Assembly: GCA_050084515.1 (NCBI GenBank)
Contig: CM114271.1
Span: forward strand, 64,046,001 to 64,110,000
Direction of reading: 5' to 3'
From: Blasia pusilla
Taxonomy: Eukaryota > Marchantiophyta > Marchantiopsida > Blasiales
DNA length: 64,000 nt
In this document: piece by piece, positions 12,301 to 24,700 of the stretch
Layout: each line of letters begins with the position of its first letter
How positions within the stretch are numbered: the first letter of the stretch is position 1
The notes under the pieces: model-generated
What the model saw: the letters and a program-made list of their open reading frames with translations, nothing else
Database searches by the model: none
What the model was told of the DNA's origin: nothing
Made by a program: the position numbers and the translations under genes

Positions 12301-15300
12301 TAGCAGGAACATGCTGGATCGACAGGAACGAGTGGAATGGAAAACGGAATGACCTAACAATTCTGTCGATGCCATAGGATCTACCATTAGTCGCCTCTTG
12401 CCTCCGTCGTTTGCCATCCAGGTGCTTGCATACATAAGCTCACGAGTTCCGACAGTGCAGGAAATCGACTGACAAGACATGAGGTCTATTCTTCAGCCCA
12501 GCGGTGTCAGCAGACTTCATATTCACAGACTCATAAACAGTGGAAGTCTGCGCAATTCAAAGTAGCCTGGCTTCGTGAGTTGCTGGTCTCGCTACCTTCC
12601 AATTTCGTTGGACCCACGGTAATTCTAAATACAGTGGCATTACTGTCACTGTTGTGCTGATGCTTGGATTGACATGTCCATCGTACTCATTCATTATCGA
12701 ATTCCTCGTGGAATATATAAAGGCTACCGACGGTAGGTACGTAAAACTGTTGAGAACCTCAAGGTGACATGGATTTGAAAGGTTTTCCCATTGATTGTGG
12801 AGTAAAGTTGCTGCTGGTAGGTATAGCTTTTGGGAACCTCAACGACTACATCAATTGCGAGCTACATTCAACACGTACTCATTCGAGGAACCCAAGTCGC
12901 AACTACACAGCAAGAGTTTGATGACTTTGATCCAATCCTCTAGAGCAGTACTTCAGTCAGGGTACAAAAGAAACGAGCCTGGGCGACTGACAACCATCAA
13001 TCTGGAAAGAGTGTGAGGGGTTCTTCTCGAGGACTACAAACAAGAGGAAAACTAAAGTTGGATTCGGAATCAGCACGGTTCTCCAAGCTCCAGGCACACA
13101 TATGGAAGGTCAACAGGAAGACAAGATATCAGGATTGGTCACTCAACGAAAAAAATTTCTCTCCCCTCTCGTATCGTCGATTGGCTGATTAATTACGGCT
13201 ACCGCTGTTTCGACATCATTTGGGAGAGCAGAAGACTGAAGTGGAAGCTTAAATCAATCTGTTCAGGGTTGGGATAAATGATCTTCAATCAGGTAAATAA
13301 TAGTATGTGATTCTTTTCTAGCGTCCATGAATGCTGGTGGAACACATATCATTATGACCTTCAGATTATGGCCAGAGAGCAAGATCCGATCCAATAGAGC
13401 ACAAGGTTAGGATTTCCAAGCAGCAGTGTATTAGTTTGTATTGAATCATTAGTAAGAAGAAAGACGAATTAATGAAAAAGAAAACCGAAAAACTCATTAT
13501 TTAATGCATTATGTTCATGTTCATGAGTTTAATGAGTTAACTTTCAATTAGATAGAGATACCCCCTAAATGTATTATGATCCACTCCAATTGATCGGGCG
13601 TTCATCAAGCCGAGTATGGATAGACACAAACACAATGACATGACAAGAATCGGGTGGAACATTAGCTCTCCGTCGCCCAAAGGATACGAATGGTTACCAA
13701 GAGGGAGGGTGCTCTAAGCACACGATGCCCTGCCCACAACACCTAAATTACCCTTATTGCCACGCACTGGTTAAGGAAGAGGCCACCAGAAAGGAGAGGA
13801 CATATGTCGGCCCTTTGAAAGGGGTGGGGAGAGAACAATTATGAAAGGCTAGGCTAGAGTCCGCTAGATGAGGACATGGAGATCTTGTAAGGATGGTAAA
13901 GAGGGAGATGTTTACATTAAGAATAATAATAATAATTATTATTATTGGACAAAGATATATCTTGAAGGTACTAGATTTTATGGTTTTTGAGAAATTTCAT
14001 CCAGAAGTGGTCTTGTTTGACAAATTCGGCATTAAAAAAGAGTCTTGTTTAGCATTTTATTTTTCTCCATGAAGTGGCTAAAATGTTTTTATGGGCATTA
14101 GATTCTTAATTTTCTTTCATAACATGAGCTCTACATTTGAATCGAATTATCTCAATGAACTTCATTGAGAGGAGTGAATTTATTAGACGAATGATGGAAG
14201 ATGAAATACTTTTCATTTTTCCAAACGAACAAATGAAAATGGGGTCTTTTTTCTCTGTAATTAAAAAGGAAGGAGTAGGATTTCTTTCAACAAATGAGAA
14301 GGAAGTGACCAACTGAAGTGCTCCCGAGTTGAGCGATCCAACCACAAGTGACATAGGAAACACGTACCTCATCAGGTTCCTGTTTTCTCTTTTCCGGACG
14401 CAAAAGTGTCATTTTCCACACGTCCTTAACTCGGTCATTTCCATTTCTCCCATCTCATTTGTGTGTAAGTGCACAAAAAATGGTCACTTCGCATGTGTAG
14501 CTGGAAAATTTTCAAAACACTGCTAGAATTCCTTTCCTACACTTATATTCCTAACCCTAATATACAAAAGAAATTCTTGTTTTAGTTCGATTTTTTGAAC
14601 TTTCAAATCGGAGGTATGAACTTTATAAAGAGTGCAAATGAATTCTTGGCGCCCTTCGGGTTATGAGAGCTTACGACCCATCGAAACTACGGTTTCAGAC
14701 CAGGAAGTTTGGTTGAAGTGAAGGAATGGGAGCTACAGTTACGTTGGCATTTCGAAATACACCTCATTCATAAGTCAGTGCTAAGATCCATGGCATTTCA
14801 AGAGTGCTTTAATCTAATTCCTTCGCGAACTTTCCAGTAACTTCAAGCGCCTGGCTGCAGCAGCTGGTTCCAATCATTGGCCAACCTCCGGAGGTCTGTT
14901 GTAAGTGCCTCTCCAGACTTATGGATATGGGCAAGGAAGTCGCCATTCATATAAGAAAGAGAAGTTTTCAAGAGAACGTCTCCGACTTTCACGAGCATTT
15001 CTATGAAAGCATAACCAGTTCTTGTCGCAGACATTAGGCAGAAGAATTTGTTTTCTCCCTAAAGGCTCTGGCCCTCGATACCCAGAGTACGAGCCACATG
15101 CCTGTGGCTAGAGCTGGGACCGTTTCGAAGAAGTATCAGAAGCCGTATTATCAATAGGAAGGAAATTCAGAATGAGCTCTGATTCAGCCCCAAGAAACAG
15201 AAGTAACATGCATTATGTCAAAAAAAAGTAGCCCGGGTCTATCTGTTATTGACCATTGATTCCCAGGAAAAGAATTCAGGAAATCTTGAAGAGAATGGTG

Positions 15301-15320
15301 ATTTAGGAATCTGGTATTCT
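12300..15320. other. Intergenic DNA, no gene recognised
   Basis: Only short frames without family resemblance. A TATA-like string, tatataaagg, lies at about 12,714-12,723 on the plus strand with no identifiable gene after it. A short AAT/ATT palindrome lies at about 13,920-13,945. The segment right of 14.6 kb is downstream of the Mpv17/PMP22 gene and may contain its 3' untranslated region. Confidence 0.45.
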
Positions 15321-15323
15321 ATA

Positions 15324-17647
15324 TCAACTTTTTTTTACATCTTTGGGAGACACTAGAGATGTCAACCAGCGCTTCCAGGGAGCATCATCCTGATGCTTGA
15401 CCCAAGACAAGAACGCACTGTCTATGATACACACGCAATTGACAAATAGAAGCTGATCCTTGACAGGGACAAACCGGAAGTTGCCGATCTGCACCACGAA
15501 CCACATCGTACCCTCTGTCATATAAGTGGGAAGGAAGTCCCTTTTGACGTCCTTCTTCACTTGTTCGAAAGGTTTTCCATAAGCCAATCCCATATATGTG
15601 AAGAAAGCCAATAGATGAAGTGGACCGAATATAAATGTGTCACAAAACAGTTTAGTCCCTATGAAAGACATGGAATTAGGAACAAGTTTCATCCTGTTTC
15701 CCACCACGTAATCCAGTCCTTGATACCTGCCAGTGCGTCACAAGACACCCCACATCACAAAACAACTCGATCACCTTAGCCATTATATTCAGTGTGAGGG
15801 AAAGTGAGCACTCGAGAGACTAAGTGAAGAAGATGTCAGCAACTAAACTGGGACAACATCCAAGAGAATTCCAAACTAATCCTGACTAGAGAAGGAATGT
15901 TTGATAACATGGACGTTGAAAGTTCTGGGAATAATTCTGGAACCAAAATAACCACTGTGACTTAAACTGGCTATTCTAAGTCACTCGATTCAGATTGCTC
16001 TTCATCACTTTAGGGCACGCATATGAAGTCTAGGGATCTGACAGCAAAGATATCAAAGAAATGCTGTGCTATATTTGAGGGCAGGCATCGCAAGCTCGTG
16101 ATAAGTTAAAATGACAGAGCTCTGATGAGCTGGTCTCCTGTATGTAAGTAGACCACATTTTATGCTACTAAGGCCTACACTTCACATTCGATCATCAGTT
16201 TTAGTTCATGGTCCCCTGGTTAGTAAAGGAAACGTGGATCTCAGACACGAAACTTCGCAGCAGACCTTTCATTGGGTTTTCTTCTCTGATCATGAGGTAA
16301 GCGAGGAATAGAACTGAAGCCACATAATTCCAAATAGACCTCACGTCTGCTAGTATTGACGTGTCTTTCATCTAACCCTTTCCATGAAAGATGCGTGCGC
16401 CTAACAACCAGCCAGTTCCCCATCACCCAGTAGAACTTTACAGTAATGCTAGGAAAAGCATGCGATTGCAGGTCGGACATACCAGAAATGGCCTACAGGC
16501 CCAACAAAGCCTGCTCCAAACGAACTGCTCCTTAACACCCTGCCCCAATCCTGACCAGACTTCCTCTCTGTGATACCGTCCTCATGGCTATCCTGAAACG
16601 GCAGCACCCACATTCAAATCATCCGACTGTAGCCATATCAGTCTTCTTCATAATCAAGTTGCAATGAGCTCAAAATTTTCCTCGTGATTTTCTCTATCAT
16701 TATTCAAATCACGAGAATTTACCATTGTGCACCCACTTGTTTAAAAGCTAGTATTCCTTTCCGTGTTTTCCAACACAATCTAATCTGACAGGTTTTCTCT
16801 ACCACATCTTACTACTAGTACATTGAGAAAGATATCTGCTACAATAACAATCCCCTGACCTCAGCGTCCGTTGTTACTTTGACAATCTTCTTCTACATCG
16901 CCCAAACACACTCGAATGCGTCCAGAAACCAAGGACTACCCGAGAATCACCAAGAAGCAAATCTTCAGCTCCAGGAATGTCAAAGTACCAGACAGCAGTC
17001 CAGGTTTCTGCATGCTCTGAAATCCCTTACCAAACCATAACATCTAGTCTCTCTTACTAACCTTCAAATGTCCCTTACGATATCGAGTGAATGAACCCAC
17101 CAAAGTCTAATAGTTTTTTGTGCATAAACAGAGGTGCTAAACCCACAACACTTCTTCTACTCTCATACAGTACTCTCGTGGATTTCTCACATATCGACTC
17201 CCCATGAACTCCGCTGGTTTCACTAGTCTCATAAACCCTTGCCGTGAATTGCGACACCTCACCTTCGAAAACTTTGAAATCCAATTTTAAGACCAGAGCA
17301 CCGAATCCAAAGTTCTGATGCAACCAGCACACAAATGAGAACAATGATGATCAAGAGCGCAGTGGGATTCTTGAAACTGACAGATATTTTTTTTCCCAAT
17401 TTGGAGTGGATACGTTATCCAAAGTTGAGCTTACCGACGAAATTTTGCTCGGTTTGGAATCAGTGGAATAAGGCTTTCGGCCTTCAATCGATTGTCGCTG
17501 GAAACGTCTTTCCACTGATTGGGCGAAAACATCGCCCAGCGCCCACAGCAAACCGGAGGTGATGACTTGAGTGCGAACGGGTTGCTTCTCCAGCCGCACT
17601 TGATACCAACTCCAAATCCCCCTCAATCCTCCCAAAGCTCCGGTCAT
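15324..17647 (-). CDS. Mpv17/PMP22 family membrane protein (3 exons)
   Basis: A four-helix integral membrane protein of the Mpv17/PMP22 family, whose members sit in peroxisomal or mitochondrial inner membranes and are linked to small-molecule permeability. Three exons join cleanly: 17,647-17,435 (ends TCG, donor GTAAGC), 16,550-16,483 (acceptor CAG, starts with the conserved Asp-Trp, donor GTATGT) and 15,726-15,324 (acceptor CAG, stop TGA). The product is 227 residues, the usual family size. Family marks are WSWYQVRLEKQPVRTQ at the N-terminus, then GFVGPVGHFWYQGLD, FGPLHLLAFFTYMG, RDFLPTY, and a signature that normally reads W-P-x-x-Q-x-x-N-F but here is WFVVQIGNFRFVPV, with Pro replaced by Phe. 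It ends with NCVCIIDSAFLSWVKHQ. The start at 17,647 was chosen because it gives the standard short N-terminus; the frame stays open upstream to 17,803. Confidence 0.9.
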
Positions 17648-18212
17648 TTTCGTTCGCCGGAGCAGATGGGCCCAAGTGCTATGACCCAGACATCCAATCC
17701 TGTCCAGAGCTGCAGCCCATATCCGAATTGCGCATCCGCTCCTCGGGATTTTTCGGACCTGAAACGGGATAATAAAACACAGTGTACAGCGATGTCCGTC
17801 CACTGAGACACGAGGTGCATGCAGTTACCAACGGCCGAGACTCTATTTTCAGGGACTGAAGGCAGAGAGCTTTCCTTCCGTAATAGTTTTCCGCGCTACA
17901 TTCAGGCCTGATTAGGCGCTTAACCCTAAGAGTTCAGCGCTAACGACCGTATCACCTCCGGTCGGGAAAGCAGTCATTAGTGGTTCCGAGCCGCTAGCGT
18001 GGCACGAGATAGTTGGCTCCGTAATGGTGTAGGTGCCAGTCGTTGGATGAGTCCCAATGACGGGTACTAGTGCATTATGGGCAAACCGGCCCATTTATCT
18101 AGTTATAGTAGTGTCCTATTATGTTATTATGTCGGATGGGAACATCCTCATTCGAACTAATATTCGTTCTTGCTCCGAAAAAGGATATGCTCATGGGTGG
18201 ATGTTCGTCCCC

Positions 18213-19070
18213 TTATCTCGGTTTTCCGTCATCGTACCACTTGTCTACACTATAACGATGCGGTTTCGATTGGGTCTCCTCCAACCATTGGTGGTTGGTT
18301 TGACACATTGTGAGTGTCGCCGGAATATGGATCCACTTCGTATGTATTTTGCACAGTGTCAAGTTGGGGGTGAGAGGATAGCCATCCACGATGGAGTGTG
18401 GGATATTATGTTCTCTTTCACTTGGGAGGGTGGCTTCCATGTGCGGAGAGAGAGAGAGAGTGCCATGCGCGATTCTCTTATCCGTGCTGATCTCTACATG
18501 ATGTGGGAGTTTGAGGTGGTGGTAGCGAATGTTGTAGTGACAAATCCTACGCGGGAGGCGATGTGGGCCCAAGTGGTGGCACAAGGGAGATTGCTTCAAG
18601 GAGCGGCGGCGGCGGCGGCGGCCGTAAAGAAGACCCACATTTATAGTCGACTTCATAGACAGACATCGATTTATCCCCCTAGCCATTGAGATGTACGGGG
18701 CTATGGGGAAGAGGTTTGACTTGTTCCTTCCAAATTGATCATCATCTTCAGTCGAGAAATGGGTTGTCTTTAGCCATTGCGATACTTTATTGTAAACAAC
18801 GGGTCTCTATAGCTTTGCAGCCTGCCTAGGCAAATGGGCTTTTGCGGCGGGCTCATGCGGTTGGAGACGCCAATGCTAGAGGCCCACTTAGTAGTAGCCA
18901 TAGTTCTATAGGTGTTGCTGATATTGTCTCTGTTGTGGTGATTTTGGTCGTTAGGGGGGGAAGGCCCCCTTCTGTCTCTCCGGGGCCGGTTTCAGCCCGC
19001 GGATTTTTTGGCTCTCTATGCCCCCCTCCTTTGTATCCTGATGGGTTTTCCATCCCAGTTTCTATTATAT
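18213..19070 (+). mobile_element. Transposon-derived ORF remnant (LINE- or retroelement-like C-terminal region)
   Basis: An open frame from 18,057 to 18,689 contains MRDSLIRADLYMMWEFEVV, then VVVTNPTREAMWAQVVAQG and a run of eight alanines encoded by GCG repeats. Past the stop, the similarity continues in broken frames to ILYCKQRVSIALQ and AHAVGDANARGP near 18,780-18,890. The last 300 bp are shared with 10,355-10,660. From memory, this type of sequence recurs in repetitive ORFs of plant genomes, but I cannot name the superfamily with certainty. Stops and frameshifts make it inactive. Confidence 0.5.
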
Positions 19071-19110
19071 TTTTATATTTTCTATCTCTCTATTTAATAA
19101 TTGGCAAACA

Positions 19111-20640
19111 CATGCATAATACGACAAGATAGCGAGAAAATAAGACAAAATAGGCAACACTCTTGAATTTTACTGCCTTATACCCGTTAGATTGGTAAAA
19201 AATAGAACAAAGGAACAAAAAGGGATTTGAATGAAGCTCACATTAATCAATTAGTAATTAATTTAATATTATAATGGGTGATTATAAATATTAATATAAT
19301 ATAATTAATATGATAAATAACCAAAATTTTAGAATTTTTACCTCAATACATATTTGATAGAAAAAGGAAATAAAATTAAATGGAAAAGTAGATTTTATTT
19401 AAATTTGATGGAAAGATAAAATTACTTAGTGTATTGGGATGTCATTTAAATTTGAATGGAGGATTGTAATTACTAAGAACAGTGAAATGGTATTGCTCTT
19501 ATAAGATTTAAGAAAAAATAAATCATATTTCAAAATCAAAATAAATAGCATGATATTTTTTGAAAAAATTGTATTGATTCACATGTTATATTTTGGGAAA
19601 GGAAAATGAACTTGAATGGAAAAAAAAAGATTTCGTTAATTAAAATTAGCTAAGATTTTGGTTAGCAAATGTTATTTTGGTGGGAAGAATGGAAGGGGAA
19701 GAATAGTTATTGTTTGAGCTTTTATGGAGGAGTGAAATTATTTAGGGGATATGGATGTTATTTAAAGGTGAAATTTTCTTACTCTTTTAAGATTTAAAAA
19801 ATTGGAGATTATACTTAAATTTGAAAATTTTAAACCTAATTTAAAAAACTATTATGGACACCTATTTTTGAAGACATGCATAATACGACAAGATAGTGGG
19901 TAATAATAAGATAAAATAGGCAACGTCTTGAATTTTCCTTGACCCTGATAGATGGGTAGAAGGGAAACGAATAAGGATTTCAGTGGAATATATATAAATC
20001 AAATAAAAATTAATTTAAGATTATAATGGATGATTAAAAATATAAATACCAAAATTTTACCAATTTTTAGAATTTAAATTTATCATTTAAATTTGAATGG
20101 AGGATTGTACTTACTAAGAAGAGTGAAATTTTATTGCTCTTCTATGATTTTAGAAAATATAAATCCTATTTAAAATTTGAAATAAATAACATGACACATT
20201 TTCAAAGAATCGTATTAATTCGCATATTATATTTTGGGAAAGGAAAATAGAAATTTTTTTCTTTAATTCATATTTGATAGGAAAAAGAATTTAATGGAGA
20301 GGAAGTAGATGTCGTTTAAATTGTATTAGTTCACATGTGATATTTTGGGAAAGGAAAATGAATTTGAATGAAAAAGGAGAATGATTCCGTTAATTAAAAG
20401 TAGCTAAGATTTTGGTTAGTGAGTGTTATTTTTACGGGAAGAATAGTTATTGTTTGAGCTTTTACAGAGGAGTGAAATTATTTAGGGGAGATGGGTGTTA
20501 TTTAAAGGTGAAATTTTCTTACTCTTTGAAGATTAAAAAAGTGGAAATTATACTTAAATTTTAAAATTAAAGAAAATTTCAAAATTTAAACATAATTTGA
20601 AAAAACTATTATTGACACCCGTTTTTTGAGGCCCTATTGA
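19111..20640. repeat. AT-rich tandem duplication, two diverged units of about 0.75 kb
   Basis: Unit A is about 19,111-19,872 and unit B about 19,873-20,640. Shared landmarks in the same order are catgcataatacgacaagat, tcatttaaatttgaatgg, the tract with atattttgggaaaggaaaa, gctaagattttggttag, and the tract with gagtgaaattatttagggga. A third copy of the ttttgggaaaggaaaatga part occurs near 20,340. Spacing between matching landmarks varies from about 640 to 765 bp because of indels. It is non-coding. Confidence 0.75.
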
Positions 20641-21791
20641 CAAGTGGTAATTGGACAGAAAATAATTTTTTCACATGTTATGGGTATGAAGAAAAAAATT
20701 TTGATTTTGTGTGCATCCATTAATCCTTCACTAACAAAAGCTCTTCAAACACTTTTTATTTTCCGTGCATTGTAGGGGTACCTTACTTGTCTATATACCT
20801 CTTTGTTTCAGATGTAATAATTGAGTAACAAGAAAATATTTTTGATATTAATAAAAATATAAGTTTTGTGCAATGTCATCTATGTTTTCCCTTTACAAGC
20901 TATACAAACACTCTTTCATTTTCCGTGCATTACACCGGCACCTTACCAGTATTCCGCAAAGCTTAAAGTCATCCTCGTGATTAAAGGTGTTTATGAAGTT
21001 TCATCCAATCTTTCCTATTTGTTAGGATGTTGAGCATTTTGAACTATCATGGAAACTTGGATTATACAATGGCTAATGCTATGTTCCTTGAAATGGATCG
21101 TAATTAATTTGAAAAAATTCGACTCTTAGTTAAAAGGGGGTGTGGTTGTTTGTCCATGGGATTTGACTCTTAACGGTCACGGGATGTCAAAATTAGCCAT
21201 TGTAACCCACATACCCATCAATGGGATTCAACTCTTAACTAGTGCAGGTTGTGACCATATGGGGGGATCTGACTCTAAACTAACACGGGTTTCTACGCGA
21301 TGGGCGACAACCCCTATTAGTTCGCACGATGCCATGGAGTGGTCGACTTGCACATGTCCTCCTATACCCATGAGAGATTTAAGGACGAAGATTAATCTTT
21401 TTTAAATAAAAAATCATTATTTTAAAAAAATCTTCCATTAGGCCATGGAATTATGATCTTTATCTTTCCTAAAGAGTTGAAAGTTTTAACTATCAGATAA
21501 ATTTGTTGGATGCAAGGGAGAGCTACAGAATATGAAATTCAAAATTTTCTATTTATTTGTCCATATCTTGTGAGTATGGTTTCCATAGTTAAGTAAGGTT
21601 TTTGGTTCATTATTCCTATGGACGATGACTTCGATGTATAGACACAATTCAATTACAACTCTAAAAATAATGGCAAGATTAATGTCCACATGTTGGTAAA
21701 TAAAATTTCACAATGCTCTTAAGTATTCATCTCAAGAATTGATCCAAGAATCTCCCTATGAGCTAAATTACTATTAATGATCATTCCAACC
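20641..21791. other. Intergenic DNA downstream of the GDSL gene, no gene seen
   Basis: It contains a short local duplication (20,740-20,795 and 20,895-20,950, sharing ttttccgtgcatt and a ccttac block). A GC-richer tract at 21,130-21,380 repeats the phrase gggatttgactcttaac in diverged form. No coding similarity was recognised. Confidence 0.45.
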
Positions 21792-24700
21792 TCATGGGAA
21801 TATTCTCATGCTCAATAGTATGAGCTCAAGATTGCAAATAGCGGAAATGTTTATTGGTGGATCCAAGAAACTCCCTTGTAGCAATTTTTGTGCAACAATC
21901 TTATAGAAAGCTTCAGTGAAGTGTATTCCATCCCAACTTATGTATTCACTAGGATTCGGACAAGCCTTTGCCCTCACCTTTTGGCCATCGAGAAACCCAG
22001 TAGTACCACATCTAATCAACTCGTTCCAATTGTACTTACCTCCGACTCCACAACAAGCTTCAAGCGTTTTCTTCTTGTCGAAACCTGTGCACACACCAAT
22101 TTCCAAATTGGGCATATATTTGAAGTTGACTTCACCACTTTGACACACTACCATCGATTTCTATGATAGATCCTATTATTCAAAAGTCTTAATGTTACTA
22201 TTTTCGTCAATACAATGAGGAAGCAACATATCGCAATAGCAAAGGTATTCTGAAATGCATTCAAATGCTCCCCATTAATCTACAAACATAAATTCATCAT
22301 CCTTTAGTTGTAATTAAATTATCACACTTTTTAAAAGCCTCCTTATTGCTAAGCCTGGAGTAATGGCTTTGATATCTACCCATCTACCAAGTATATCCAT
22401 AATATACTTGGTATTTCTGAAGAGTAATTGATTGGTAAAGTCAGTGAGAGTAACTTTTTACATTTATCATCTTTTGATGAATGGGATATTCTTATGTGAA
22501 AGATTTCTCATCAAAATTCAGACATATCATATGCCCTTGTCATGTCTGATTTTTAAGATGAGCCAGAATTACATAGGATTGGATGGGAATTGAAGATTAA
22601 TAATTTCATCTCCACAACACTTTCAAATCATTTTTTTTAATTCAAAAGAAAGATATTGACAAAATGAAGCCATCTACTTGACTATGAAAAGGATCTTCCT
22701 TAAGTCAAATTAGAATGATTTTCTTTTTGATGATGTTTGTCAACTAAGAAAATAGCTGGCACACACTTTTAATGAATATCTATAGTTTCAATCCAACGAT
22801 TGTAATAATTATTTAAACTTCCCATTAAAATCTAATCAGAATTCAATGATTGAGAAATTATGTCTACAAAAATTAGAAACCAAGGTTTGAATCAATTCAT
22901 CATAAGAGAGAGAATATGAAGAATCTGTCATGTATTGGGCTCTGGTTTAGGTCAGGGTCTCGAGTATGTTCATGCTTCATTCGGTCCTTTGACATTGGCC
23001 GGATGTCAAAGAACACTACACTCAATGTCAGGGAGAACCGGGGTTACGGGTTGAGCTGGCCGGATGAAATCCAAATTTTCCGATTCAGATTCTGGATTTA
23101 TAAGGTCTCCTTCCTATTCGTATCAGAATAGCCTGCCGGGATTAGAAAATTCTCAAAATTTACCGTCCTGCTTTGTACAGGCCGGAATTGTACCGGTTCT
23201 CGCAGAAAAACTACCCGGACCACGACTCCACTGCATAGTTATGGAATCTGTGACAACCTCGGCATGAACCTCATTTCCTACGTCGCCTATTATGAATAGA
23301 CCATGGCCTCCACCTGGTGTACTATTCATATTGGAGCGGTATCTCCTACTTTGCCTGTATGCGGATAAACGCTGAAATACTCAGCACTATGTTGAGGCAT
23401 TCTTAATTTGAGATTCTTCACTTTCCTTGCTTCTATGACCGTCTCCACCATTAGGAGGACGGAGATGGATAACACCGTCGTCTTAGCTTCCTTCGGGTAG
23501 GACCTATTCCAAAATTCAGAATCTGTAATCCGCCGTTATTGAATCAGAAATCTTATAGTCGTGATGAAGATAGGGCGTCATCACGGCTGACTGATGTCGT
23601 TTTCTACTAGATGGATGGTGCACAACCGCAGGAGAGGCCGGGGTCAGTCCAGGGTGTGCACCCGTAACTCATAAATTTCACCTGATGGTGGGGAAATCGT
23701 CTACGGGTAGAAAAGAACTAGAGGAATTCCAGGTAGATGATTTGTTGTCAGGATTTCAAGCGCAGACGAACAGGATTTTCTGTCTTGTAGATGAAAAGCC
23801 CGGCAGGCGGGTGAGGGGATCAGTAATTAACTTCCTGACTTTTCGAAGAACCGAGTCCTTCGGAAACTGCCAGATTTTCGAGTATAGGATCATCCGAGTG
23901 CGAACACCTGCCACATCCGGGAAATGTTTGACACGCCCTAATACATATTATTATTGGCGAGCGTATACTTGATTGCGAACTTGGTTTCCATCTTGAGTGC
24001 GGCTTCGAAGCCTGACTGATCCACGGAGGGAGAATCTCAAGGTTTCATTTCATTTGAGTGTGTGGCAGTTAGCAGATCCAAACGAAATGCGCAATTCATG
24101 TGTACTAATCACCTTTTCTTCACAATCATGTCATCTGCATGTGGAGGGATGGATTGGCTTCGGTAATAGCAGGGATCGATGCAGGAGCGGTGGAATTCAT
24201 AAACGATCTTGTGGATGGCACGAATGCATTTAAGGCAATCTGTTGAGATTATACGTACCGTAGTATTGAGGATCGTTGAACACATCGTTGGTGAGAGAGT
24301 AGAAATCAGCGTAGAGAATCTTGGAACCGGTGAGCCTGGTACGTAAAGCTCCAACTGCTTCACGAAGCTGAGAATTGAAGACTTGGATTACTCGATTATA
24401 CGACGACAAGCAGCCGTGTGCATCACGTTCCCTATGCACAGCACCGAAGAGCGTCATGTACTGCGGGTGACAACCTTGAGGATTCACGTTGAACACCATG
24501 AAACTTCTGGCGCCATTTTGGTACAATTCCTGCAGTCACCATGCCCATATTGATCATTAAAGGTATCTTAAGGTTCAAAAACTTTTGGCTGTTCTAATCA
24601 CAGTGTCTACATTAGTCTTATGGTGCAGGAGTTTCTCGATTGCGTTTCTTCTTCCATTCATGCCTTGGGATTCGGAACAAGATCAAGAGAAGCATCTAAT

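Noticed and set aside
18213-18686. 157-codon minus-strand frame with histidine-rich translation
   Set aside because: It lies opposite the transposon-like plus-strand frame and has no family resemblance; a shadow.
22916-23972. Several plus-strand frames of 70-95 codons within the last GDSL intron
   Set aside because: CCGG-rich repeat-like sequence without domain similarity; intronic.
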